A DNA stretch of 64,000 bases from Betaproteobacteria bacterium. GTDB taxonomy: Bacteria; Pseudomonadota; Gammaproteobacteria; Burkholderiales; SG8-41. The notes below the pieces were generated by a model. It was not told the DNA's origin. It made no database searches and was given only the letters and a program-made list of their open reading frames with translations. The stretch covers positions 1-64,000 of the forward strand of contig VGID01000001.1 of assembly GCA_016868035.1 (NCBI GenBank). The letters are read 5' to 3'. The first letter of the stretch is position 1. Each line of letters starts with the position of its first letter. Positions 51,308 to 60,596 of the stretch are shown here, one piece after another. Made by a program: the position numbers and the translations under genes.

Positions 51308-52276
51308 CTATTCGACCTTGAGGCCGATGCCGCGCACGATTCTGCCGTACTTCTCGATGTCGCTGCGGATGAGGTCCGCGAAGCCGGCGGGCGTGGCGCG
51401 GAACGGATCGGAGCTCTGGCTCGCGAGCAGCTCGCGCAGCTCGCGCGTCTGCTGGAGGCGCTCGATCTCCCCGTTGAGCCGGTTCACCACGGCCGCGGGC
51501 GTGTTCGCCGGCGCCAGCAGCCCGACCCACACTACGGCCTCGTACCCCTTCAGTCCCGCCGCCTCGTCCACGGTCGGAAACTCCGGTGCGAGCGGGGTGC
51601 GCTGCGCGGTAGTCACCGCGAGGATCCTCAGCTTGCCGGCCCGGGCATGGGGCAGCGCCGGCGGCAGGCTCGTCGAGAGCACGGGCACCTGCCCGCCGAG
51701 CACCGCCAGCGTCGAGGGACCCGCGCCGTTGTAGGGCACGGCGAGCATCTTGACGTTCGCCATGGACAGGAAGAGCTCCATGCCGACGTGCATGAGCGTG
51801 CCGCTGCCTGCGTGGGCGTAGCTCACGTCCTTGGGCTTCGCCTTCGCCAGGCTGATCAGCTCCCGCAGCGTCTTGACGGGCACGGAGGGATGCACGGCGA
51901 TCACATCGGCGAGCAGCGCGACCGGGCTGACCGGCGCGAAACTCTTGACCGAATCGTAGGGCAGCTTGCCGTAGAGGCTGGCGTTGATGGAGTGGGTGAC
52001 CGACACCATGATCAGTGTATGGCCGTCGGGCGGGGACTTCGCCAGCATGTCGGTCGCGATGGTGCCGCCCGCGCCCGGCCGGTTCTCCACGACGAAAGAC
52101 TGCCCCAAGGCCTCGGTCAGGCGCGGCGCATACAGCCGCGCGACGATGTCAATGCCCCCGCCGGGCGCGAAGCCGACCAGGATGCGGACCGGCTTGGCCG
52201 GATAGGTCTGGGCGAGCGACTGCGCCCCGGGCCACAGCGTCGCTGCGATCACACCCGCGACAAACAACACTTTCAT
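51308..52276 (-). CDS. Bug-family periplasmic receptor
   Basis: A 322-residue receptor; signal peptide MKVLFVAGVIAATLWPGAQ, cleavage near SLAQ. Ligand loop LVGFAPGGGIDIVARL, then 'VENRPGAGGTIATDMLA' and 'VSYAHAGSGTLMHVGMELF'. The loop has GGGID rather than the common GG(S/T)xD. In an apparent operon with the maleate-isomerase-like enzyme, which suggests a C4-dicarboxylate-like ligand. Confidence 0.95.
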   Translation of the reverse strand: MKVLFVAGVIAATLWPGAQSLAQTYPAKPVRILVGFAPGGGIDIVARLYAPRLTEALGQSFVVENRPGAGGTIATDMLAKSPPDGHTLIMVSVTHSINASLYGKLPYDSVKSFAPVSPVALLADVIAVHPSVPVKTLRELISLAKAKPKDVSYAHAGSGTLMHVGMELFLSMANVKMLAVPYNGAGPSTLAVLGGQVPVLSTSLPPALPHARAGKLRILAVTTAQRTPLAPEFPTVDEAAGLKGYEAVVWVGLLAPANTPAAVVNRLNGEIERLQQTRELRELLASQSSDPFRATPAGFADLIRSDIEKYGRIVRGIGLKVE

Positions 52277-52351
52277 AACATTCCCCCCTGTCTTTCAACG
52301 AAGTGGGTCTCTTACATTGATCTCTGAGCGATGGGTGACTTGATCGCTTCC

Positions 52352-52421
52352 GTCTCTCGCCTCTCGTCTCTCGTTTCTCGTCCGTCGTCAGCCGTCAGTC
52401 ATCAGTCGTCACGCATCACCG
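52352..52421. repeat. Heptad array, 10 units (GTCTCTC to GTCAGTC)
   Basis: GTCTCTC, GCCTCTC, GTCTCTC, GTTTCTC, GTCCGTC, GTCAGCC, GTCAGTC, ATCAGTC, GTCACGC, ATCACCG; located between a Bug gene and a truncated Bug fragment. Confidence 0.9.
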
Positions 52422-52432
52422 GGGCGCCGACG

Positions 52433-52630
52433 CTAGTCGGCCTTCGCTCCCGTTTCCTTGATGATCTTCGAGAACTTGTCGGCGTCGGCGCGGATGATCT
52501 CGCCGAACTTCGCGGGCGTGCTGCTCACGGATTCCAGCCCGAGCGCCGCGTAGCGGTCCTTGACGTCCTGCAGGTTGTGCACGCGGACGATCTCCGCGTT
52601 GAGCTTCGCGAGGACGGGCGCGAGGCCACC
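52433..52630 (-). pseudogene. Truncated 3' fragment of a Bug receptor gene
   Basis: The fragment encodes only the last ~63 residues of a Bug protein ('LAKLNAEIVRVHNLQDVKDR', then 'ESVSSTPAKFGEIIRADADK', ending ETGAKAD). By eye it differs at about six positions over roughly 190 bases from the 3' end of the interrupted Bug gene at 58045-59217. Similarity stops near 52625, and there is no start codon or N-terminal part. It is a recent partial duplication or a recombination scar. Confidence 0.9.
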
Positions 52631-52671
52631 CTAAGCGTCAAGCCGGATCCGGATCCCATTTCCTCGGAAGT

Positions 52672-53643
52672 TCAGTCCACCTGCAATTTCATCTCGCGTA
52701 CGACGCCCCCCCACTTGGCGTGCTCGCGCTTGAGAAATTCGCCAAAGGCCTTGGGGTCGGTGGCCACGACGTGGGTACCTACGCGCTCGAACGCGGCGCC
52801 GATCTCGTGGGCCTGGACCAGCTTCATTACGTCGCGGTGGATGCGGTTGATCACAGCGGCCGGCGTCCCGTGAGGCGCGAGGAACCCGGTCCACAGCGAT
52901 GCATCGTAGCCCGGCAGCGTCTCCGCGACGGCGGGAACGTCCGGCAGCTCCGGCGAACGCTTCGCGCTGGTCACCGCGATAATGCGCACCTGCCCCGCCT
53001 TGTGGTTGGTGATGACGCTCGATAACCCCAGGTTCATGATCTTGATCTGGCCGCCCAGCAGGTCGGCGCGCGCCAGCGCGCTGCCCTTGTACGGAACATG
53101 CACCATGTCGAGCTTCGCCATCGAAACGAAAACGGCCTGAAACAAGTGCCCCGCGCTGCCGTGTCCCGAGGAAGCGTAGTTGAGCGTGCCGGCCTGCTTC
53201 TGCGCGAGCGCGATCAGCTCCTTGACCGTCTTCACGCCCAGCGAAGGGTGCACGGTCAGGCCGTAGGGCTGGCTCGCGATCTGCATGATCGGCGTGAAGT
53301 CCTTCAACGGATCAAACGGCACGTTCTTGTACAGGTTGGGCACGATGGTGTGCGCCGTGGACGTGGCGAGCAGCGTGTAGCCGTCGGCGTTCGCCTTGGC
53401 GGCAATGTGCGTCCCGATCAGGCCGCCGGCGCCCGCCCGGTTGTCGATCACCACCTGCTGGCCTAGCACCTCGGGCAGCCTGGTCGCCACGATCCGGATC
53501 ACGACGTCAGTCGCGCCGCCCGCAGCGAACGGGATAATCATGCGCACCGGCTTGATGGGATAGGCCTGCGCCAGTGCGCCCGTTGCCGCTCCGAGCAGCG
53601 CCGTTGCGCACAGCGCGTGCCGCCACACTCGATTTCGCTCCAT
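52672..53643 (-). CDS. Bug-family periplasmic receptor
   Basis: A 323-residue receptor; signal peptide 'HALCATALLGAATGALAQ'. Ligand loop IIPFAAGGATDVVIR, then 'DNRAGAGGLIGTHIAAKA', 'DPLKDFTPIMQIASQPYGLT' and 'VHVPYKGSALARADLLGG'. Very close in pattern to the receptor at 20199, including the AGGATDV loop. GAGGGAACG is upstream of the start. It stands next to the Bug fragment, suggesting local duplication of these genes. Confidence 0.95.
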   Translation of the reverse strand: MERNRVWRHALCATALLGAATGALAQAYPIKPVRMIIPFAAGGATDVVIRIVATRLPEVLGQQVVIDNRAGAGGLIGTHIAAKANADGYTLLATSTAHTIVPNLYKNVPFDPLKDFTPIMQIASQPYGLTVHPSLGVKTVKELIALAQKQAGTLNYASSGHGSAGHLFQAVFVSMAKLDMVHVPYKGSALARADLLGGQIKIMNLGLSSVITNHKAGQVRIIAVTSAKRSPELPDVPAVAETLPGYDASLWTGFLAPHGTPAAVINRIHRDVMKLVQAHEIGAAFERVGTHVVATDPKAFGEFLKREHAKWGGVVREMKLQVD

Positions 53644-53852
53644 CGTTCCCTCCTCATGGTTATATCTGCCCGGCGTGGCGCGTCGCGCCCGCCGGTTTTG
53701 TCACGCGACCGCCGCAACTGCGCGCCGCTGTTCTTCACGGCCTTCCCACGCTTGCGCCTTCGGACCGCATGGGTTTCCGGAGCCGGCAGTCCCGGACCGG
53801 GGTAGCACACGCAAACCATCCGGCCCGTGCCGGCTTTTTATGCTGTCGCACG

Positions 53853-54842
53853 CTACTGGATCTGGATGCCCGCCTGCCTGATGACCTTCGTCCACTTCTC
53901 GGATTCCCGCATCAAATGCTCAGAAAACTCGGCGGGTGTGCTCGCGACAACGTGGGCACCCTCGTCGCTCAACCGCTTCTCTACCTCCGGACTCCGCAGC
54001 ACAGCCACAATCTCGGCGTGCAGCTTCGCGATGATCGGTTGCGGCGTTTTAGCGGGAACCAGCACGCCAAACCACTGACTCGTGTCAAAGCCCGGGAAAC
54101 CGGATTCGGCGATCGTGGGAACATTGGGCAACACGGTCGAACGCCGGACGGTGGTAACGCCCAAAGGACGCAGTTTCCCGGTCGTGACGTGCGGCAAGGC
54201 CGGAATGATGCCGAAAAATCCCGCCTTCACGTGCCCTCCCAGCAAATCGGTGAGAGAGGGCGCGCTACTCTTGTAATGCACGGCAACCATCGCTATGCCC
54301 GCCTGGCCGGCAAGAAGCTCCATGGTGAGGTGCTGGGAAGAGCCGGCTCCCACGGTGGCGTAATCGATCTCGCCCGGCTTCGACTTTGCCAGCGCAACGA
54401 ACTCCCGGACCGACTTGGCCGGCAATGACGGGTGAATTCCGAGAATCATGGGTGCCGAAAATGCCAGACTCACCGCCGCAAAATCCTTTCGCGCGTTGTA
54501 CGCGAGCTTGCTCTGCAGAATGGGAGCGTACGTAAGCGGGCCGGCTGTGCCGGCGAGAAGGGTGTAACCATCGGGCGTGGCCTGGGCCGCGATCGTGGTG
54601 CCAATGGTGCCGCTGGCTCCCGGCCGGTTTTCGACGATGATCGGCTGACCCAGCCGCTCGGATAATTTTTGACCGATCGCGCGAGCCATAAGATCCGTCG
54701 ACCCGCCCGGTGCAAACGGCACGACAAAACGGACTACCTTGTGCGGATAGGTTTGCGCGGAGGCGGGGCCCGGCCAGACGCTCGCGGCGGAAATGCCCAA
54801 ACTCAAACCGGACAGCAGCAGCCCGACGGTACTTGACTTCAT
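53853..54842 (-). CDS. Bug-family periplasmic receptor
   Basis: A 329-residue receptor; signal peptide ends near PASAQ. Ligand loop VPFAPGGSTDLMARA, then 'VENRPGASGTIGTTIAAQA' and 'AYNARKDFAAVSLAF'. Codon use and GC are slightly lower than in the neighbours, as in the two amidases that follow upstream. It could serve the amidases at 55090-57944 on the same strand. Confidence 0.95.
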   Translation of the reverse strand: MKSSTVGLLLSGLSLGISAASVWPGPASAQTYPHKVVRFVVPFAPGGSTDLMARAIGQKLSERLGQPIIVENRPGASGTIGTTIAAQATPDGYTLLAGTAGPLTYAPILQSKLAYNARKDFAAVSLAFSAPMILGIHPSLPAKSVREFVALAKSKPGEIDYATVGAGSSQHLTMELLAGQAGIAMVAVHYKSSAPSLTDLLGGHVKAGFFGIIPALPHVTTGKLRPLGVTTVRRSTVLPNVPTIAESGFPGFDTSQWFGVLVPAKTPQPIIAKLHAEIVAVLRSPEVEKRLSDEGAHVVASTPAEFSEHLMRESEKWTKVIRQAGIQIQ

Positions 54843-55089
54843 GAATCCGCTCCTGAATCCACGCTTGACGGATGCAACCCTTGCTGCGTTCGCACCATTG
54901 ATACGAACGCGTACGTTGAACTGAAGTGGACCCTATGCATTCGACCTTGTCAAGGTGCACGGCGGTCGTCATGCCGCGGAAACCACAGCGCCTCGATGAT
55001 GCGGCGCGGCCGGGCCGAGATCCCTACAATCTGCGGCGCGCCGGTACCGGCTCCGTGCTCGATACTCGGCGCCGCCTGCATTTCGTCGC

Positions 55090-56592
55090 TCATGGCCGTG
55101 CCGTGCTGACCGTCGGGGCGGCGGCGCGCGACCGCAACGTTTCGATGCATGGCGTGGGTCTGCTGGTCCGCGCGTCAGACGCCAGATATCGCTCGAGCGT
55201 GTGGGCGACATTGAGCACGAACTTGTCAGCGCGGGCCGGTCCGCAGACCTGTAGCGCGAACGGTGTCCCGGTCGGTTCCAGACCGCATGGGATCGAGATG
55301 CAAGGATGGGTCGTGAGGGTGAGCCCGTAGGTCAGCGCGTACCAGTGAAAGTAGCTGCGCATTCTGATCCCGTCCACATGCGTGATGCGTTCCTGCGTGA
55401 CGGGGAATGGCGGCAGCGCCACGGTCGGAGAAATCAATAGATCGAATTCACCGAAGAAATCCTGAAAGGCGCGGTAGATTTTCGTTTGCCGGGAAAGGCC
55501 CCGTGACACGTCGGCCGCCGACAGCTTCAGACCCTGGTTCAGATTATCGATGATGTTGGGGCCGAGCTTCTCGCCGTGTTTTTCGCGCCGTTCCTTGTGC
55601 GCAGCAAGAAGAATGGTCGCCCGTATGACTTCAAAGGCATCGTCGGCATCGCGCATGTCCGGACTGCGCGTGACGCAGGATTTGAACACCGACTTGAACA
55701 GCGAAACACGTTCGTTGAAGGTTTTTCGAATCGTCGGCTCGACCGGCGCGAAGCCCAGGTCCTCCGAAACCGCGACCCGCAGCGTGGATAGATCGACCGG
55801 TTCTATCGCTCTGAAGTCCGCCGGATCGACGGGTCTTGCAAGGGGGTCGTGGAAATCGTCGGAGGCCTGCGCCGACAGGAGCAAAAGCGCGTCGCTGACC
55901 GTTCTTCCCATAGGACCCTGCACCGAGCTCGTCGGAATCCAGGCCAGCGGACGGCGAAGGGACGGAACCAGGCTCGGCGACGGCCGAAAACCAACGACGC
56001 CGCAGAACGCCGCGGGAATGCGGAGGCTGCCGCCATGGTCGGTGCCGGTGCAGAGCGGCAGCATCGACGTCGCGAGCGCGACTGCCGATCCTCCCGACGA
56101 GCCCCCGCACGTGCGCATCGGATCGAACGGGTTTCGCGTCGGACCGTAAACCGGATTCGTCGTGTTTGCGCCGACACCGAACTCCGACACGTTGGTCTTG
56201 CCCACGACGATGGCGCCGGCGCGCCGCACCGCCGCGACCATGGAATCATCCTTCTCGGGCACATGATCGGCGTAAAGCGGAGAGCCGCGAGTCGTGCGCA
56301 AGCCTTGCGTATCGTTCAGATCCTTGATGCCGATCGGCAGGCCGTGGAGCGATCCGAGCGAGGCTCCGGACATGACCGCCTGTTCCGCCACCCGCGCCTC
56401 CGATCGCGCGCGATCGATGCACGTCGCCGTGATGGCGTTCAGAACGGGGTTTACGGCCTCGATGCGACGCAGGCACGATTCCAGCAGCTCGACGGGCGAA
56501 ATCGCCCTCGCTCCGATCATTTCACGGAGGGCCGCGGCGCTCAGGTCGCAAAGCTCGGAGTGGTCGCCCACGTTGAGTGCGCTGGATCTCAC
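55090..56592 (-). CDS. Amidase signature family hydrolase (second of a tandem pair)
   Basis: A 500-residue amidase with Lys in IGIKDLNDTQG, Ser in CGGSSGGSAVALA and nucleophile Ser in GTDHGGSLRIPAAFCG. The GTG at 56592 overlaps the stop codon of the upstream amidase (GTGA), so translation is coupled. The C-terminal domain has 'LISPTVALPPFPVTQERITH' typical of the family. The C-terminus (about 30 residues after 'ERYLASD') is unlike common amidases and rich in Arg/Ala. Confidence 0.9.
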   Translation of the reverse strand: MRSSALNVGDHSELCDLSAAALREMIGARAISPVELLESCLRRIEAVNPVLNAITATCIDRARSEARVAEQAVMSGASLGSLHGLPIGIKDLNDTQGLRTTRGSPLYADHVPEKDDSMVAAVRRAGAIVVGKTNVSEFGVGANTTNPVYGPTRNPFDPMRTCGGSSGGSAVALATSMLPLCTGTDHGGSLRIPAAFCGVVGFRPSPSLVPSLRRPLAWIPTSSVQGPMGRTVSDALLLLSAQASDDFHDPLARPVDPADFRAIEPVDLSTLRVAVSEDLGFAPVEPTIRKTFNERVSLFKSVFKSCVTRSPDMRDADDAFEVIRATILLAAHKERREKHGEKLGPNIIDNLNQGLKLSAADVSRGLSRQTKIYRAFQDFFGEFDLLISPTVALPPFPVTQERITHVDGIRMRSYFHWYALTYGLTLTTHPCISIPCGLEPTGTPFALQVCGPARADKFVLNVAHTLERYLASDARTSRPTPCIETLRSRAAAPTVSTARP

Positions 56593-57944
56593 GCCTGGAT
56601 GTGATCGACGAGCCAGCGCGCCGTCTGCAGCAGGCGGGCGTCGGCGTTCTTGCGCCCGACCAATTGCACGCCCAAGGGCATTCCGCTCCTGCCCTGGAGC
56701 AGCGGAACGCTGATGTTCGGCGTTCCACATAGAGTCCAGATCATCGAGAAAATCGCCCTGCCGGTCGCGTCCGGGCCAAGCGGCGCCTCGCCGGCGGCGG
56801 CGGGTGTCAGGATCGCTGCATAGCGGTCGAAGATTCCGTCAAGCACGTTGCTGAAGTCATCGGTCAGGCGGAGCGCTCGTATATACTCGATGGCAGAAGT
56901 CCGGTTCCCCTTCTCGATCCGCGCCTTGAAATACGCGCTGATCTGCCCGGGAAAATTCTGGTACTCCTTGGCATAACGTTGGGCGACGTCCGCGTCGTAG
57001 ATGGTCGTGTGGCACTCTCTCGCCTGATCGAAGATCGGCGGCAGCTCCACTTCCTCGACATTGCGGCCCATACTTTCGATGAAACCTTCGTAAGCCGAGC
57101 GTGCATCCTCATCCGCGAGATTCCACATCGGCGTCCTGACGAAAGCCAGCAGGGGCGTTTGGGACGGCCTCCGGGAAATCGATGCAATGAGGCTACGGGC
57201 TGGATCCGGCGGCGTATCGGAGTCGCGAGGACCGAGTTCAACGAGCAGGTCCGCGACGAGCGCAACGTCCTCGAGAGAGCGCGCCAGGACCCCGGTTTGG
57301 CCGAGGTGACGCGTACCGGCGACCTTGCCATGGCGCGGAATTGCGCCCTGACTCGCCTTATAGCCGTAGATGCCGCAGTAGGACGCGGGTCGAATGATCG
57401 AGCCCGTCGCCTGGGTCCCGATAGCGACCGGCACCATATGGTCCGCCACGGCCGCCGCGGAGCCGCTCGACGACCCGCCGGGCGTGCGTCCGGGATCCAG
57501 GGGGTTGACGGTCTTCACCGGTCCGGAACTTGAGAATTCGGGGATCGCCGTCTTGCCCATGATGACCGCTCCGCTCCCTCGCAGGCGGGATACGACGGCT
57601 GCGTCAACTTTCGGCCGACGGCCAGCATGAATCGGGGTGCCGTATTCCGTGGGCATATCGGCCGTATCGAAATTATCCTTCACCCCCACGGGAACTCCAT
57701 GAAGGGGACCGAGCGGCCGGCCGGCCGCCTGCATCCGGTCGGCCGCGCGCGCCTGCGACAAGGCGTGCGCGGGATCCAGGTACGCCCAGGCGCGAACCGC
57801 ATCATCGCGCGCCTGGATGCGGTCGAGACAAGCGCTGACCAGTTGTTCGGATGTGATCTCGCCGGCCCGAATGGCCGCTGCGGCATTCGTGGCGTCGATA
57901 TCGATCAAGTCGCGTGTTGCCGAACGCTGAGCCAGTTTTCTCAT
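56589..57944 (-). CDS. Amidase signature family hydrolase (first of a tandem pair)
   Basis: A 451-residue amidase: Lys in VGVKDNFDTAD, cis-Ser in PGGSSSGSAAAVAD and the nucleophile Ser in GTQATGSIIRPASYCG (Gln-Ala-Thr-Gly in place of Thr-Asp-Thr-Gly). 'AYFKARIEKGNRTSAIEY' and 'TPNISVPLLQGRSGMPLGVQ' are also seen. It is only about 30 percent alike by eye to the second amidase, so the pair is not a recent tandem duplication. Substrates unknown. Confidence 0.92.
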   Translation of the reverse strand: MRKLAQRSATRDLIDIDATNAAAAIRAGEITSEQLVSACLDRIQARDDAVRAWAYLDPAHALSQARAADRMQAAGRPLGPLHGVPVGVKDNFDTADMPTEYGTPIHAGRRPKVDAAVVSRLRGSGAVIMGKTAIPEFSSSGPVKTVNPLDPGRTPGGSSSGSAAAVADHMVPVAIGTQATGSIIRPASYCGIYGYKASQGAIPRHGKVAGTRHLGQTGVLARSLEDVALVADLLVELGPRDSDTPPDPARSLIASISRRPSQTPLLAFVRTPMWNLADEDARSAYEGFIESMGRNVEEVELPPIFDQARECHTTIYDADVAQRYAKEYQNFPGQISAYFKARIEKGNRTSAIEYIRALRLTDDFSNVLDGIFDRYAAILTPAAAGEAPLGPDATGRAIFSMIWTLCGTPNISVPLLQGRSGMPLGVQLVGRKNADARLLQTARWLVDHIQA

Positions 57945-58044
57945 AAATTCCTGGATCGCTCGAAGAATCGCGTCGCGCTTTCGGACTTTAACAGTAAAAG
58001 GGGCCGCGCTCGAGCGTCCTTCCGACTTTCCACTTCGGCCGGCG

Positions 58045-59217
58045 CTAGTCGGCCTTGGCCCCCGTCTCCTTGACGATCTTCGAGAACTTGTCGGCGTCGG
58101 CGCGGATGATCTCGCCGAACTTCGCGGGCGTGCTGCTCACGGATTCCAGCCCGAGCGCCGCGTAGCGGTCCTTGACGTCCTGCACGTTGTGCACGCGGAC
58201 GATCTCCGCGTTGAGCTTCGCGACGACGGGCGCGGGCACCCCTTTCGGCACGAGCACGCCCCAGGAGTTCTCGATCGCGTAGCCGGGCACGCCGGCTTCC
58301 GCCACGGTCGGCATGTCGGGCACGAGCGGCGTGCGCTTCGCGCCGGTGACCGCGAGCGCGCGGAGCTTGCCGGACCGGGCGTGAGGCAGCGCGATCGGCA
58401 TGTCGGAAAAAACGATCTGCAGCCGCCCGCCCATCACGTCGGTGATCGCGAAGATCGTTCCCTTGTACGGGATATGCACCACGTTCACCGCGGCGAGCTT
58501 CTTGAACAGCTCGCCCCCCAGGTACGCGAGCGTCGCCGCGCCGCCCGAGCCGAAGTTGAGCTTCCCCGGCTCGGCCTTCGCGAGCTGAATCAGCTCCTGC
58601 ACGGATGTCGCGCGAATGTTCAGGGGAACTACCAGCAGTTGCGGCGCGGTGGCGACGAGGCTCACCGGCTCGAAGTCGCGCATGACATCGTAGGCGGTCT
58701 TGAACAGGCTCGGGGCCGTCGCCCACTGGCTCATGTTGGCGTGCAGCAGCGTATAGCCGTCGGCGGGCGCGCGCATCGCGATCTCGGTGCCGATGATCCC
58801 GCTCGCCCCGGGGCGAACGTCGATCACGACGGGCTGGCCCCAGGAGCTTGTCGGACTTGAGCGCGACAAGCTCCTGTTGCAAAACCGCCTCATGAAAACG
58901 ACAGGACAAAACCATAATAATGACGCCGAGACTGGCTCGATGCGCGTTTTCGGGGCTTGCCGGGGTGGTTTTGCATTGAACTTAAGCCCTATCATGAGGC
59001 GGTTTTGCTTTTAGCAGCCTGTCGGGGCCCTAAGTCCGACAGGCTGCTAGGTCTCGGTCATCTTCTGCCCGAGGATGCGCGCGGTCGTGTCGGTCGTGCC
59101 GCCCGGATTCCACGGCATGACCATCCGGATCGGCTTGTTGGGAAAGCTCTGCCCCCACGCCAAAGCCGAAACGCAAAGCGTCAGGATGGATGCCGCTACA
59201 CGCAAGACAAATCTCAT
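58045..59217 (-). pseudogene. Bug receptor gene interrupted by a MITE-like element
   Basis: The 5' part (59217 down to 59052) encodes MRFVLRVAASILTLCVSALA, cleavage near AWGQ, and 'FPNKPIRMVMPWNPGGTTDT' to GQKMTET. A 204-bp insertion (58845-59048) then introduces a stop, and the 3' part resumes with WGQPVVIDVRPGASGIIG to ETGAKAD. Removing the element and one 3-bp duplicate (207 bp) restores a 321-residue in-frame receptor. The 3' part alone could be read from internal starts but would lack a signal peptide, so the gene is probably inactive. Confidence 0.88.
58845..59048. mobile_element. MITE-like element, 204 bp, in a Bug gene
   Basis: The ends are imperfect inverted repeats: left AGCTTGTCGGACTT, and the reverse complement of the right end AGCAGCCTGTCGGACTT. 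AGG flanks both sides (58842-58844 and 59049-59051), an apparent 3-bp target duplication. Internally there are a 12-bp hairpin (58842-58853 with 58864-58875), a perfect 17-bp inverted repeat (58879-58895 with 58992-59008) and a 13-bp hairpin (59013-59025 with 59036-59048). It encodes no transposase, so it must have been moved in trans by a related IS. Confidence 0.8.
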
Positions 59218-59348
59218 TTAGTCCTCCGTTGGCATGACTACCGCGATCTTCCCGGCTCTGAAACCGCCGCTGCGCTTTCCGTGGAAATCATACCTCAACA
59301 CGAGTTGTCGAGGCGCGGCTCGCGCCAACCCCGCGGACAGCGCCTGAC

Positions 59349-59418
59349 CTCTCGTCTCTCGTCTCTCGTCTCTCCTTTCGCCTTTCGACTTTCGACTTTC
59401 GACTTGCTCCTTGCTCCT
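59349..59418. repeat. Heptad array, 10 units (CTCTCGT, TTCGACT, TGCTCCT)
   Basis: CTCTCGT x3, CTCTCCT, TTCGCCT, TTCGACT x3, TGCTCCT x2. The array ends exactly at the stop codon of the next minus-strand gene (59419). Confidence 0.93.
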
Positions 59419-60438
59419 TCACTCCGGCCGGATGCCCCCTTCGCGTATGAGCGCCCGGTAGCGCAGGTACTCTTCCTGCATGAGCCGCATGAAGCCATCG
59501 GGCGTGCTCTCGGGCGTGGATTCCGCTCCCTGGCGCACGAACCGCTCGCGCAGCGCGCTCTTCCGCAGCCCGCGCACGATGTCGCCGTGCAGCTGCTCGA
59601 CGATGCGGCGCGGCGTGCCCTTGGGCGCGACGATGCCCGACCAGCGGTCGAACTGCGCCTCGGGCAGCCCGACCTCGGCGATCGCCGGCACGCCCGGCAG
59701 CGCGGGGCTGCGTTGCGCCGTCATCACGGCAACCGCGCGCAGCCGCCCCTCGCGCACCGGCGCAAGCACCGCCGGGAGCGTGAGAACGGTGTAATGCACC
59801 CGCCCGAGCACCATCTCGACGAAAGAGTCCGACAGCTTCCTGAACGGCACGTGCATCGAATCGATGCCGAGCGCGCGCGTGAATACTTCGCCGCTCAGAT
59901 GCGACGCCGACCCGATGCCGAGGGAAGCGTAGTTGAGCTCGCCGACGCGCACGCGCGCGTATGCGACGAACTCGGCCGCCGTGCGCACCTGGATCGCGGG
60001 CGTCACCGCCAGCACATTGGTGATGGACGCGACGTGCGCAACGCCGACGATGTCGGCGAGCGCACGATACGGCGGCTGTTCGCGCAGGAGCTCGTTGATG
60101 AGGCGCGTAACGCCGATCATGCCCAGCGTGTATCCATCGGCGTTCGCTTTCGACAGCAGGGTATTGCCGATCAGTCCGCCCGCGCCCGAGCGATTCTCGA
60201 TGACGATCCTCTGCCGGTAGAACGCTTCCAGTTCGTCACCGAGCGAGCGGGCGAAGAAGTCGTCCGCCGCGCCTGGAGGATACGCGACGATGATGCGGAT
60301 CGGCTTGACGGGATAGTCGGCGAGTTGCGGCGATTGGTGCGCAGCGCACGGGGCCGCGGCGAGGAATACCGCCGGCGCGCAGATCGCGATCCGCGCCGCG
60401 CCGGTCGCCATCAACCGCAGGAAGCGGGCTGCCGCCAT
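59419..60438 (-). CDS. Bug-family periplasmic receptor, divergent
   Basis: A 339-residue receptor starting MAAARFLRLMATGAARIA after GGGGGGAAC. The ligand loop reads VAYPPGAADDFFARS: Gly-Ala-Ala-Asp instead of Gly-Gly-x-x-Asp, so the ligand contacts may differ. 'ENRSGAGGLIGNTLLSKA' and 'HVPFRKLSDSFVEMVLGR' are recognisable. It is divergent from the small membrane protein at 60597. Confidence 0.92.
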   Translation of the reverse strand: MAAARFLRLMATGAARIAICAPAVFLAAAPCAAHQSPQLADYPVKPIRIIVAYPPGAADDFFARSLGDELEAFYRQRIVIENRSGAGGLIGNTLLSKANADGYTLGMIGVTRLINELLREQPPYRALADIVGVAHVASITNVLAVTPAIQVRTAAEFVAYARVRVGELNYASLGIGSASHLSGEVFTRALGIDSMHVPFRKLSDSFVEMVLGRVHYTVLTLPAVLAPVREGRLRAVAVMTAQRSPALPGVPAIAEVGLPEAQFDRWSGIVAPKGTPRRIVEQLHGDIVRGLRKSALRERFVRQGAESTPESTPDGFMRLMQEEYLRYRALIREGGIRPE

Positions 60439-60596
60439 GTTCCCCCCGAGCCGGTCCACGATAGCGTGCGCGGCGGAGGACAGCAAGCGCAAACAATGGG
60501 GACGGCTCCTGAAACCCGAAATTCACGATTGAGGGGCCGCCCCCTTGCACCGCGCGAGTAAAATGGGACGGCGCGCAGTCTCGTCGCAAACCGTCC

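Noticed and set aside
58045-58995. Intact Bug gene starting at 58995
   Set aside because: The first ~50 codons are read from the inserted element and give no signal peptide; the true 5' end lies beyond the element at 59217.
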